From Desulfofustis sp964433645 (GTDB lineage Bacteria > Desulfobacterota > Desulfobulbia > Desulfobulbales > Desulfocapsaceae): a stretch of DNA of 64,000 nt. The stretch is from NCBI GenBank assembly GCA_964433645.1, contig CAYSSK010000001.1, positions 55,675-119,674 of the forward strand, in the 5' to 3' direction. The notes beneath the pieces were generated by a model. The model worked only from the letters and a program-made list of their open reading frames with translations. It made no database searches and had not been told where the DNA came from. Below, piece by piece: positions 34,724-43,798 of this stretch. Each line of letters begins with the position of its first letter. Position 1 is the first letter of the stretch. The position numbers and the translations under genes were made by a program.

Positions 34724-35479
34724 ATGGATAAAAACTATCTCGAAATACTGCTCAAACGTTTGTTGGACGGAACACTGACACTTCCGGAAACCCTCGACCA
34801 ACTGCAGGCGTTTCCGGCCGAAACCGTTCGTGACGCCTGCCTCGACCATCAGCGCCTGTTACGCACCGGTATCCCCGAAGTCATTTACGGAGAAGCGAAG
34901 AGTGCCGAACAGATCGTCACCATCGCCAGGGCCATGCTCGATAAAGCGGGACCACTGCTGGTCACCCGGGTCGATAGCCACAAGGCGGCGCTGATCATCG
35001 AGCAGCTGCCCCAGCTCACCTATCATCACCAAGCCCGCCTGCTGACCGGTCCACGCCCAGTATCCGGCCCACCAGACGTCCGCGGCACCATCTTGGTCAT
35101 CTGCGCCGGCACATCAGACATTGCCGTTGCCGAGGAGGCTCGCCTGACCGCCGAACATCTCGGCAATCCGGTGCGGTCAATCTACGACGCCGGGGTCGCC
35201 GGCCTGCACCGCCTCCTTGCCCATCAGAATCAGCTCCGGGACGCTTCGGCAATCATCGTCGCGGCCGGCATGGAGGGGGCCTTGCCAAGCGTGGTCGGCG
35301 GTTTGGTCAGCTGCCCGGTGATCGGCGTCCCGACGTCCGTCGGTTACGGCACCGGCGCCGGTGGTTTCGCCGCCCTGCTCGGGATGTTGAACAGCTGCGC
35401 TCCGGGGCTGGCCGTGGTCAATATTGACAACGGCTTTGGAGCCGGCTGTCTGGCAGCCGCGATCAATAGAAACCGCTGA
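34724..35479 (+). CDS. larB: Nickel pincer cofactor biosynthesis protein LarB
   Basis: 251 residues from the ATG at 34724 (a GTG nine bases upstream is an alternative; neither has a clear ribosome binding site). The fold is that of LarB/PurE-like carboxylases: AGTSDIAVAEEARLTAEHLGN and the glycine-rich GVPTSVGYGTGAGGFAALLGML are diagnostic. LarB carboxylates and hydrolyses nicotinic acid adenine dinucleotide to start the nickel-pincer cofactor of lactate racemase and related enzymes. larC, larE and larA are not adjacent, so the remainder of the pathway must be elsewhere if present. Confidence 0.9.
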   Translation: MDKNYLEILLKRLLDGTLTLPETLDQLQAFPAETVRDACLDHQRLLRTGIPEVIYGEAKSAEQIVTIARAMLDKAGPLLVTRVDSHKAALIIEQLPQLTYHHQARLLTGPRPVSGPPDVRGTILVICAGTSDIAVAEEARLTAEHLGNPVRSIYDAGVAGLHRLLAHQNQLRDASAIIVAAGMEGALPSVVGGLVSCPVIGVPTSVGYGTGAGGFAALLGMLNSCAPGLAVVNIDNGFGAGCLAAAINRNR

Positions 35480-35590
35480 CCTGCCGTCGTCACCCGTGCA
35501 GAAAACGCCGGATTGCCCACCCGGCGGCGGGTGATCGACGCTGGTTATAACGGACGAGCCGATTATTTCCCGACAAACATCCGGCCAACC

Positions 35591-35618
35591 TTGCAAGATC
35601 TGGGCATTACGTTATAAT
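35591..35618 (+). promoter_or_regulatory. Candidate secDF promoter
   Basis: TTGCAA (35591-35596), 16 bases, perfect TATAAT (35613-35618). The start would be near 35625, about 55 bases before secDF. Confidence 0.55.
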
Positions 35619-35680
35619 CGCCTGGCTGGATGGACTGAAACAGATACGAACTTTCTTCTCAACCCTGTCGGAACCCCTTT

Positions 35681-38266
35681 ATGAACACATCGATGAAACT
35701 CAAGGCCGGCCTGCTCGCCTTCCTCGTCGCCTTGGCCGTTGTCACGGTGGTGCCCTCCTTTTACGCCGGCACGCCGAACTGGTGGAAAAACTACATGGCC
35801 CCGGAAGGGTTGCGGCTCGGCCTCGACTTGCAGGGCGGCATGCATTTGGTTCTCAAAGTCAACCTGCAAAAAGCCCGGGAAAACACACTCGAACTGGCCG
35901 CCAACGACCTGCGGGATGCGCTCGCCGACCAGTCGATCAGTGTCGTGCAAAGCTCCGCCGCCGACAAGAATGCCATCGTTTTCACGGTACCCAATACCAG
36001 CGCCGTCGATACCGTTCAAGACGTCGTCAAGGACGGCTTCGAGGAAGAACTCGATATCACCGTCGATGCCAAGGAAGGCAGTTTCCCCCGAATCAGTCTT
36101 CGGTTGAGCGAAGAAAAAATCGATTTCATCAACAATAACGCCGTATCTCAATCGCTGGAAATCATCAGGAATCGAATCGATCAATTCGGCGTGGCCGAGC
36201 CGGTCATCATCCGCCAGGGCTCCGACGAAATCGTCATTCAGCTGCCCGGCGTCAAGGACCCGGACCGAGCCATGAAACTGCTCGGCGATACCGCCCAGCT
36301 CGAGTTCAAGCTAGTCGCCGAAAGTGGCGGCATCGACTTGGATCGCCTGGTCGCGCAGGCCATCGAATCAGATCAATGGTCAGGCAACTGGCAGGATCCC
36401 ACCGAGCTGGCCAATCTCAACCGGTTGCTCGCCCCGCAACTACCTGACAATACGACAATCTATTTCGAACAGCATACCGATCGCCAAACCCAGGCCGAGT
36501 CATTTTCGCCGATTCTTCTGGAGGACAAGGTACTGATGACCGGCGACATGGTCAAAAACGCCCAGGTCCGGATCGGCGGCTCTTTCAATGAACCCTATGT
36601 CGGCATCGACCTGACCTCCCGTGGCGGTAAGGTCTTTGCCACTCTGACCGAAAATAATGTCGGGCGGCGGATGGCCATCGTACTCGATGGCAATGTCAAA
36701 TCGGCCCCGGTCATCCGGGAACGGATCCTCGGCGGTTCCGCCCAGATTTCCGGAAGCTTCACCCATGAAGAGGCGTCCGACCTGGCAATCGTGCTGCGAG
36801 TCGGCGCCCTGCCCGCGCCGGTGGACATCATCCAGAACCTGACCGTCGGCTCCAGCCTCGGCCGCGACTCCATCGAAAAAGGGCTAACCGCAGGCCTCTT
36901 CGGTGCGCTGGCGGTGATCGGCTTCATGCTCATCTTTTATCGACTCTCGGGCGTCATTGCCAACTGTGCGCTGACTCTCAACATCCTCTTTCTCTTCTCC
37001 GGTCTGGCCATCCTCAACGCGACATTGACCCTGCCCGGTATTGCCGGCATCATATTGGCCGTCGGCATGGCGGTCGACGCCAATGTCCTGATCTACGAAC
37101 GGATGCGCGAGGAATACCGGCTCGGCAAATCGGTCCGCTCCAGTATCGACGGCGGTTTCGGCAAGGCCATGTCGACCATTGTCGACTCGCAGATCACCAC
37201 GCTGATCACCGCCCTGGCCCTCTTTCTTTTCGGCACCGGCCCGATCAAAGGTTTTGCCGTAACGCTGTCTCTTGGTATCATCTTCAACCTCTTTACCGCC
37301 CTGTTCTGCTCCCGGCTGGTCTTCGACTTCCTGTCAGGCAAGCATCTGCTGAAAAAGCTGCACTTGCTGGAGATGATCGGCGCAACCCGAATCGACTTCA
37401 TGCGGGTCAGAAATATCACCTTCGCGCTGTCCGGTGTGCTCGTGCTCATTGGACTCATCGCCTTTTACCAGGTAGCCCGCGGTACCGCTAATATGGGTGT
37501 TGACTTCGCCGGCGGATCCCTGCTGCAATACCGGGCAAGCCAGCCGTTTACAATGGAAGAGGTACGCCAGGCCTTCCAGAAGAACAACATGGCCGAGGTC
37601 GATCTGCAGGAGGTGGAAAACGAGTTCCGACTGATCGTCAAAGTCAAGAAATCGGCAGAGGTCGTCGCCAATCTGAGCGAAGAAGTTGAACAAATCTTCA
37701 GCAGCGAACTCAGTGAGAAAGGCTTCGAGTTGGAGAGTCAATCGGAAATCGGCTCAAGTGTCAGCGCCGTTCTGCGCAACAAGGCCATTCAAGCTATTCT
37801 CATTTCATTGGCCGGCGTCATTATCTACCTCGCCTTCCGCTTCGACCTGCGCTTCGGCCTGGCCGCAGCTGCCGCCACGTTCCACGACGTGCTGGCCGTA
37901 CTCGGTATCTGCTGGCTCCTCAATGTGGAGATGACCCTGCTGATCGTCACCGCCCTGCTGACCCTGGCCGGCTATTCACTGAACGACTCGGTGGTCGTCT
38001 TCGACCGGATCCGGGAAAATATGAAGAAAATAGATTCGTCTCAGGTCTCAAACACCTTGATCAACGACAGTATCAACCAGGTGCTCAACAGGACCATCGT
38101 TATCTCCGTGACCACGGCCATGGTCCTGCTGGCCCTGTTCCTGTTCGGCGGCTCGGTCATCCATGATTTCTCGTTCGCCTTGCTCGCCGGCGTAGCAGTC
38201 GGGACCTATTCTTCAATCTTCATCGCCAGTCCCCTGCTGACCGTCTGGAAACGAACTGCAGCCTGA
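35681..38266 (+). CDS. secDF: Fused protein-export subunit SecDF
   Basis: 861 residues carrying SecD and SecF in one chain. The SecD part has the N-terminal membrane segment, EGLRLGLDLQGGMHLVLKV, the large P1 domain, and six-helix half with ILAVGMAVDANVLIYERMRE (proton-relay Asp). The SecF part begins about residue 560 with a membrane helix, then FAGGSLLQYRAS, and ends with LTLAGYSLNDSVVVFDRIREN. SecDF uses the proton motive force to pull exported proteins through SecYEG. No yajC precedes it. Its stop overlaps the next gene by one base (TGATGA). Confidence 0.95.
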   Translation: MNTSMKLKAGLLAFLVALAVVTVVPSFYAGTPNWWKNYMAPEGLRLGLDLQGGMHLVLKVNLQKARENTLELAANDLRDALADQSISVVQSSAADKNAIVFTVPNTSAVDTVQDVVKDGFEEELDITVDAKEGSFPRISLRLSEEKIDFINNNAVSQSLEIIRNRIDQFGVAEPVIIRQGSDEIVIQLPGVKDPDRAMKLLGDTAQLEFKLVAESGGIDLDRLVAQAIESDQWSGNWQDPTELANLNRLLAPQLPDNTTIYFEQHTDRQTQAESFSPILLEDKVLMTGDMVKNAQVRIGGSFNEPYVGIDLTSRGGKVFATLTENNVGRRMAIVLDGNVKSAPVIRERILGGSAQISGSFTHEEASDLAIVLRVGALPAPVDIIQNLTVGSSLGRDSIEKGLTAGLFGALAVIGFMLIFYRLSGVIANCALTLNILFLFSGLAILNATLTLPGIAGIILAVGMAVDANVLIYERMREEYRLGKSVRSSIDGGFGKAMSTIVDSQITTLITALALFLFGTGPIKGFAVTLSLGIIFNLFTALFCSRLVFDFLSGKHLLKKLHLLEMIGATRIDFMRVRNITFALSGVLVLIGLIAFYQVARGTANMGVDFAGGSLLQYRASQPFTMEEVRQAFQKNNMAEVDLQEVENEFRLIVKVKKSAEVVANLSEEVEQIFSSELSEKGFELESQSEIGSSVSAVLRNKAIQAILISLAGVIIYLAFRFDLRFGLAAAAATFHDVLAVLGICWLLNVEMTLLIVTALLTLAGYSLNDSVVVFDRIRENMKKIDSSQVSNTLINDSINQVLNRTIVISVTTAMVLLALFLFGGSVIHDFSFALLAGVAVGTYSSIFIASPLLTVWKRTAA

Positions 38267-38991
38267 TGACACAGATCCCCCAGTCTACCGGCCCGTGCCG
38301 TCCCATCGGACACCACGAGCCATTTTCATTTGCCTGTCACCGGGAAGTGGCCTGCTTTACCCGCTGCTGCCACGAACTTGAACTGGCTCTGACCCCCTAT
38401 GATGTCCTGCGTATCCGACAGGGAACCGGCCTGTCATCGGCGGACGTGCTGGATCGCTATGTGATCATCGAACAGGAGGCCGATGACGTCTTTCCGCGGA
38501 TGTACCTGACCATGGTCGATGACGGCGCCGCCAGCTGCGTGTTTCTCGGCCGGCAGGGCTGCTCGATTTATCGTCATCGTCCCGGTGCCTGCAGAATGTA
38601 TCCGCTGGGGCGGGCGACGATGAAATCCGGAGCGGACCTCCAAGAGCACTTCGTCCTGCTGCACGAGCCTCATTGTCTCGGTTTCGGGCAACCTGTGCTG
38701 ACACGTGTCCACGCGTATCTGCAGTCACAGGAACTGGCACCGTATAACCGGTTCAACGACCGGCTGGCAGATCTGACGCTACACGAAAAGATCAGGCAGG
38801 GCATGCGCTTGAACCAGTCGCAACGCCGGGCGTTCATTCTCGCGCTCTATGACCTCGACACCTTTCGCTCAGCGTTGCTGGCCGGCGAAATCCCCAATGC
38901 AGCGGGCGACTACAGCGCGCTTGTCCACGACGACGAGGCTCTGCTCGAATTCGGCCTGCTCTGGATTGCCGGCCTCCTGTTCGATTACTGA
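38266..38991 (+). CDS. YkgJ-family Cys-cluster protein
   Basis: 241 residues. The Cys pattern CHREVACFTRCCHELELALTP, then CVFLGRQGCSIYRHRPGACRMYP, fits the YkgJ/Fli1-type CxxxCxxCC family, thought to bind zinc or an iron-sulfur cluster; members are found in bacteria of many phyla and are often next to export or tRNA genes. The start overlaps the secDF stop by one base, suggesting coupled translation. No further function can be assigned. Confidence 0.82.
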   Translation: MTQIPQSTGPCRPIGHHEPFSFACHREVACFTRCCHELELALTPYDVLRIRQGTGLSSADVLDRYVIIEQEADDVFPRMYLTMVDDGAASCVFLGRQGCSIYRHRPGACRMYPLGRATMKSGADLQEHFVLLHEPHCLGFGQPVLTRVHAYLQSQELAPYNRFNDRLADLTLHEKIRQGMRLNQSQRRAFILALYDLDTFRSALLAGEIPNAAGDYSALVHDDEALLEFGLLWIAGLLFDY

Positions 38992-39043
38992 ACAACAATC
39001 CGGTCGACGGCCGCCTGTCACCGGCAACCAGGATCGTGCCACC

Positions 39044-39667
39044 ATGCTGAAATTGATTGTCTTTGACTGTGACGGCGTCATGTTCGACTCGCGGGAGGCC
39101 AACCGTCGATACTACAACGATATGCTGGACGCCTTTTCCCAGCCGCCGATGAATGAGGAGGAGTTTGCGTTTGTGCATATGCATAACGTGACCGACTCGG
39201 TCAACCACATCTTTCGTCACACCCCTCCGGAACTGGTGGCGGAAGTCCATCGTTTCCGAATGGACCTCGACTACACCCCCTATCTCAGTTTTATGGTCAT
39301 GGAGGCTGATCTGATCGATTTCCTCGAGTTTGCCAGGAACCACTACCACCTGGCCATCTCCACCAATCGTACGACCACGATGCGCCCGTTGCTGAAAACG
39401 TTTCAGCTTGACGGCTATTTTGACAAAGTCGTTACCGCCGGTGACGTTGCCAGGTCCAAGCCGGCACCGGATGCGTTGCACGACATTCTCGCCCACTTCG
39501 GCTGTACCGCCGAAGAAACTATTTATATCGGCGACTCAGAGGTCGACCGGCAACATACCGAGGCGGTCGGGGTACCGTTGATCGCTTTTAAAAATCCGGC
39601 GCTACCGGCACGCTATCACGTGGAAACCTTCAGCCAGATCCGCCGCCTTGCCCCATTCAAGGAATAG
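39044..39667 (+). CDS. HAD-family hydrolase
   Basis: 207-residue haloacid-dehalogenase-type phosphatase, subfamily IA: motif I FDCDGVMFDS (nucleophile Asp and acid/base Asp), motif II LAISTNR (Thr/Ser), motif III lysine in GDVARSKPAPDAL, and motif IV YIGDSEVDRQHTEAVGVPLIAF. Sequence resembles phosphoglycolate-phosphatase-like enzymes, but the substrate cannot be set. I place the start at the ATG 39044; 52 bases after the Cys-cluster gene, possibly the same operon. Confidence 0.88.
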   Translation: MLKLIVFDCDGVMFDSREANRRYYNDMLDAFSQPPMNEEEFAFVHMHNVTDSVNHIFRHTPPELVAEVHRFRMDLDYTPYLSFMVMEADLIDFLEFARNHYHLAISTNRTTTMRPLLKTFQLDGYFDKVVTAGDVARSKPAPDALHDILAHFGCTAEETIYIGDSEVDRQHTEAVGVPLIAFKNPALPARYHVETFSQIRRLAPFKE

Positions 39668-39698
39668 GCAGGAGCCCGTCTTCTGTGCCGATACGCCA

Positions 39699-40757
39699 TC
39701 AATGCAACTCGCGGTCCTCATCCACCCGTTTGACTCCCTCCATCAGCAGCGCCATGAAATCGCCGATTTCGGCAGCCTTCATCTGGTGCGGCGATAAACC
39801 GGTGCGGAAAATATAAATGCCTTCTCGCTCAGCGAGAATTGCGTAGATGGCATACTGGTTCTCCAATTCCCCGTAATGGGCATTGATAATACACCCTTCA
39901 CGAAAGGCCACTTCCGCTTCCCGACCGCCCAGATAAAGAGTGAGAACACCCGTTTTCTGATGCATGTGCAGAATCTGGAAGAGTTCGGCCGGCGCCATTT
40001 CCTTGAGTCGACCCTGCATGCAGGACTCGAAGGACTGCGAGCGGGCGATATTGGCCCGGGCCAGTCGCTCGGCGAGCAGTTGCGCCATAAACAATTGCAC
40101 CGACGGTGATTGCTCTATGATTCTGTTGAAATATTCACCGCCGATGGCGATCAGAACGGTTTCCTCGAGGGCCGACACCGTGGCTCCGGCAACATTGCCG
40201 ACCAGATAGCTCATTTCGCCGCAGATCTCCCCCGGACCGAGGGTGCTGATATGCACTGGTCCGTCATCGACACTCAACTGTCCGGATAAAATGACAAAGA
40301 GATCGATGTTCGGTTCACCTTTCCGCATCAGGATCCTGCCCTTCTTGAGCCGTTCTTCCCGGAAAAACTCCATCATTTCCCGAAGCCGACCCGGCGGCAC
40401 GGTCCTGAACAGCGGGCAATCGAGGATCCTGCCAAGCAATGCCTGCTGTTCGGCATCAAGCGCTACATCCTCATCCCCGATGGTCGCATCGGCGGTCGCG
40501 GGAATCAGGCGGAATTTGATCAAACCGGTACAACCGCTGCAACTATAGCGTTTTTCTTCACCATCAGCCAAACCGTCAGGCGAATCTCCCAGCAGAACGA
40601 ACAGCAATTCGGTCATTTCGCGTACCAGAATAAGGCACACTTCTTTCTTCTCCGGCGCTGCAAATGAGCGTTCCGTCAGACGAAAACATTCACCGACCTC
40701 GTAGAGGGGACAATTGTTGTCCTCAATGACCTCGAACTGCGCAATAAATGATTTCAT
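39699..40757 (-). CDS. Cyclic-nucleotide-binding/DUF4388 regulatory protein
   Basis: 352 residues from the ATG at 40757 (MKSFIAQFEVIEDNNC). Three parts: an N-terminal ~120-residue module (CPLYEVGECFRLTERSF, later YSCSGCTGLIKFRL), a cNMP-binding domain with GEPNIDLFVILSGQLSVDDG and LGPGEICGEMSYLVGN, and a C-terminal DUF4388/PATAN-type domain (LFQILHMHQKTGVLTLYLGGREAEVAFREGCIINAHYG). No helix-turn-helix is present, so it is probably a ligand-responsive protein-protein module. Divergently oriented to the E2-like gene. Confidence 0.85.
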   Translation of the reverse strand: MKSFIAQFEVIEDNNCPLYEVGECFRLTERSFAAPEKKEVCLILVREMTELLFVLLGDSPDGLADGEEKRYSCSGCTGLIKFRLIPATADATIGDEDVALDAEQQALLGRILDCPLFRTVPPGRLREMMEFFREERLKKGRILMRKGEPNIDLFVILSGQLSVDDGPVHISTLGPGEICGEMSYLVGNVAGATVSALEETVLIAIGGEYFNRIIEQSPSVQLFMAQLLAERLARANIARSQSFESCMQGRLKEMAPAELFQILHMHQKTGVLTLYLGGREAEVAFREGCIINAHYGELENQYAIYAILAEREGIYIFRTGLSPHQMKAAEIGDFMALLMEGVKRVDEDRELH

Positions 40758-40767
40758 GCCGATTGCA

Positions 40768-40977
40768 CTAAAACCTCGTCGTTCGGTCTTCAGCCCCCGA
40801 GAGCACATAACGATACCCTACCAATATACCGAGTGATTTCCGATTGGCGAGGATTTTTTTCTGCGCTGAACGAGGGAAAACCTTAGTCAATAGGCCGATC
40901 CGGGCGGCGAACCCTCCGCCGGGCCGCCCCCTGTCGGTAGTGGTTGTCTCTTCGTAATCCCAGTCCTCGGCCGTCAT
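40768..40977 (-). CDS. Possible small basic protein upstream of the cNMP gene
   Basis: A 69-residue frame, MTAEDWDYEETTTTDRGRPG at the start then basic (FPRSAQKKILANRKSLGIL). GGGA lies six bases before the ATG, and its stop is ten bases before the next gene's start, which would suit translational coupling. I do not recognise a family, and it may equally be noncoding leader sequence. Confidence 0.3.
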   Translation of the reverse strand: MTAEDWDYEETTTTDRGRPGGGFAARIGLLTKVFPRSAQKKILANRKSLGILVGYRYVLSGAEDRTTRF

Positions 40978-41041
40978 GGTTTTCCCGGTCGACCAATGAG
41001 CGAACCGACTATCGGGGATTAGATGGTGATGAATATTTTTT

Positions 41042-41070
41042 TTGGTGTTGTTTCCAGAAGTTGATATAAT
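41042..41070 (+). promoter_or_regulatory. Candidate promoter for the E2-like gene
   Basis: Perfect TATAAT (41065-41070) with TTGGTG (41042-41047) 17 bases upstream; predicted start near 41077, about 43 bases before the coding region. It indicates the gene is expressed on its own. Confidence 0.5.
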
Positions 41071-41119
41071 GGCTGCATTGAGTCCGCAATTCTCTTACCC
41101 AGCAACCGGTGTGTAAACC

Positions 41120-43783
41120 ATGGCGACAGCGACCAAGCAACTTGAGAGCATCTATCAGGAGATCACTCGGCAGTTCTCCGGCAACCGGTTTATCTCCGTC
41201 GCCCCACTCGATGGTGACCCACCGGAAAAATACGAAATTACGTATCATCTCGAAAGCATCTATAAAGATGATTCCGGAGAAATCCAAAGCCGCGACAATC
41301 ATGTCATCACGATCAACATCCCTTTCGGTTTTCCCCACTTCCCGCCAAGCTGTAAACCCAAGACGCCTATCTTCCATCCCGACTTCGATCCGGCGGCCAT
41401 CTGTATCGGTGACTTTTGGGAAAAAGACCGGACCATCGGCGATTTGATCCTGCATATCGGCCAGATGATCTCCGGCCATATTTTTTCGACAAGCAACGCC
41501 TTCAACGAAGAAGCGGCGCAATGGTACAAGGACAACCCCGGACGACTGCCCTTCGACGACCAGGACCTCACCCTCGAGGAAGCTTTGAGCGGCGATCAAG
41601 GTGACGAGCAAACCTCCGAAGACGATATGACGCTCCTGCTCGACGATGAAAAAGAAGACTCCGGGGAAATCGTCCCCTCTTTTGATTCAGCCTTCGACGC
41701 TGACCAACGATCTGATGAGATATCGGTGGATGACGGTCAGCAGGCACCGACCGATCAGGTGGTTGACCGTGAGGCGGTTGACACGCTGGACGAAAGTTTC
41801 CTTGAAACCGATTTCGACTATTTCGGCTCGGATGACCGTGACCCGGCTACCGACGAAATCGGCCCACCCCCACTCGAGCCAGATGAGTCAGGCATATCGA
41901 CGGCTTTCGACAGCGACCGCTGCAAACTCCTCGCCAAACAAAAACGGTTTTTTGAACTCAACAGCCAACTCGACGCTCTCCCCCCGAACCTGGAGTTCAG
42001 CGACCGGTCGCGCTTGGCCGAGCAGGCAAAAGCCGCTCTGCAGCAGGCCCGGGATATCTACAACCAAGGAAGCGACCACGAACATCAGGGCGATCCCGGA
42101 CGGGCATACGAATCTTTCAAGCGGGTCGAGGCAATCGTGTCCGATTATCCCGGCCTGCAAGAAGACCTTGAACGCACCGCCCAGGCCAAAGAACTTCTGG
42201 GTGACTGGCTTGATCCGTCAACCGTTAAAGAAAAAGATGAACAGGCCGCCCTCACCGAGCATGACACTCTTCAAGATACCCGGGAAAGCGATGGCCAGCC
42301 TGTCGAAAAAAAGAGTGAGCGCCGAACCTTCTTTGAAGATACCGCGCGCCACACCTCAAAGCTGATCCCCTATGCCATCGGCGCCGTAATTATCATCGTC
42401 TGCGGTGCGGCAGCGCTTTCCTTTTATCTGAACACCTCGCGACTCGCCAACGCCGAGAAAAAGCTCGCCGATTGCCAGGCCGTGCTCAAACAAAACCGCT
42501 TCGCCGAAGCCGAACGACAATGTCAGCAGGCTCTGGACATCGCCAAACAGGTTCAATTTTTTCGAAGTGGCACCCGCGATGCATTGATCGAAGACATCGA
42601 AGCCGTACTGCACTCGGAAGCTCTTCACCAGGGGTTGGCCGGCAACCTTTTCTATGACGGACGCTATCTCCCGAAACAGGTGGTTAAGACTGTTCGGGCC
42701 TTCAATCATTTTGCCACGCAGGGAGACAACGCTTTTGTTAAGGAAGACTGGCAGGAAGCACTGGCCAATTACAATCAGGCGCTTGCTCTTGCCGAACAGG
42801 AACCGGAAGGAGTCGACCAGGAAATGCTTTTTGCGCTTACCGAGCGGCAGAAGCAGGCGCAATTCAACACGCTGCTTCGCTCAGGAGACGAATTCATCAA
42901 GCGCGAAAAGTGGGTCCTCGCCACCCAGGATCTCGAACAGTCACTGGAACTCGCCAAAGAACTGACCATCGAGAACAAGGCCGAGATCATCGCCTCCATT
43001 ACCACCAGACTCGCCGAAATCGCGGTTGCCACAGCGCGGGAACAGGGCGACATCGCCTTTGCTGAAGAACGATGGCAAACAGCTCTTGAACAATATCAAA
43101 AGGCCTATGACTCCGCAATACAATCAGACAGACCCGATGATCCACGGGTGGACGAGATCAAGAACCTGATGGTCAAAGCCGAACTGTATGAAACGATCAA
43201 CAGCGGCAAAAAGGCATTCACCGAAGCGCAATGGGACCAGGCGATCGGTAATTACGAACGGGCTATCGCCATTTTGGAGAGTAACAGCGACCTGCTCAAG
43301 CAGAGCAACACCGAAGGCAACAAGAAGAAACTGGCGAGAACCATGCTGCAGGCCTCGGTCATCCGAGACAAACAGGAGGCTGCTCGATTATTAAAAGAAG
43401 AGAACTTCCAAACAGCCATTGAGAAACTACGCTCTATCATGTCCACGGTCAAGGACAGTGAATTCAGTCAGGACCCCGAATTCGCCGCGATCCTCAAGGA
43501 AACTGAACAGGCGGTGGCGCAGGCCCAGACCGATCTGCTCCTGGCCGGCAAAATCTCCTATCTGGAAAACAACTTCAAGGAACTCTTCACCAGACACTAT
43601 ACCGCATCACCGGCCGAATCACTGATCGATCCGCGCGTTATTTATGAGAAACGAATGGGGGCCAGACTGCTTTTTCGGCTGGAGTGCACCGAAATCGGCC
43701 GGGGTCGCCCACTGAAGCTCGTGATGAAATATACCCACAATCTTACGACCGGTGAGTGGCAGTTCTACAGCGGCAACGAATAG
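41120..43783 (+). CDS. Membrane protein with E2-like (UBC) domain and TPR-like repeats
   Basis: 887 residues. Residues ~1-145 match the ubiquitin-conjugating enzyme fold: hydrophobic FPHFPPSCKPKTPIFHPD carries the HPN-type motif as His86-Pro87-Asp88, Cys95 follows seven residues later (AAICIGDFW) at the catalytic-cysteine position, and the C-terminal E2 signature appears as FNEEAAQWYKDNP. An acidic linker (~150-260) and a helical segment follow. One membrane helix (residues 415-437) is preceded by basic residues, predicting N-in topology, so the E2-like domain is cytoplasmic. Residues ~440-800 are TPR-like helical repeats, ending in a ~90-residue domain. No E1, JAB peptidase or ubiquitin-like gene is adjacent. 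I infer a stand-alone E2-like protein; activity is unproven. Confidence 0.85.
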   Translation: MATATKQLESIYQEITRQFSGNRFISVAPLDGDPPEKYEITYHLESIYKDDSGEIQSRDNHVITINIPFGFPHFPPSCKPKTPIFHPDFDPAAICIGDFWEKDRTIGDLILHIGQMISGHIFSTSNAFNEEAAQWYKDNPGRLPFDDQDLTLEEALSGDQGDEQTSEDDMTLLLDDEKEDSGEIVPSFDSAFDADQRSDEISVDDGQQAPTDQVVDREAVDTLDESFLETDFDYFGSDDRDPATDEIGPPPLEPDESGISTAFDSDRCKLLAKQKRFFELNSQLDALPPNLEFSDRSRLAEQAKAALQQARDIYNQGSDHEHQGDPGRAYESFKRVEAIVSDYPGLQEDLERTAQAKELLGDWLDPSTVKEKDEQAALTEHDTLQDTRESDGQPVEKKSERRTFFEDTARHTSKLIPYAIGAVIIIVCGAAALSFYLNTSRLANAEKKLADCQAVLKQNRFAEAERQCQQALDIAKQVQFFRSGTRDALIEDIEAVLHSEALHQGLAGNLFYDGRYLPKQVVKTVRAFNHFATQGDNAFVKEDWQEALANYNQALALAEQEPEGVDQEMLFALTERQKQAQFNTLLRSGDEFIKREKWVLATQDLEQSLELAKELTIENKAEIIASITTRLAEIAVATAREQGDIAFAEERWQTALEQYQKAYDSAIQSDRPDDPRVDEIKNLMVKAELYETINSGKKAFTEAQWDQAIGNYERAIAILESNSDLLKQSNTEGNKKKLARTMLQASVIRDKQEAARLLKEENFQTAIEKLRSIMSTVKDSEFSQDPEFAAILKETEQAVAQAQTDLLLAGKISYLENNFKELFTRHYTASPAESLIDPRVIYEKRMGARLLFRLECTEIGRGRPLKLVMKYTHNLTTGEWQFYSGNE

Positions 43784-43798
43784 CTCGAGCGACTCGGT

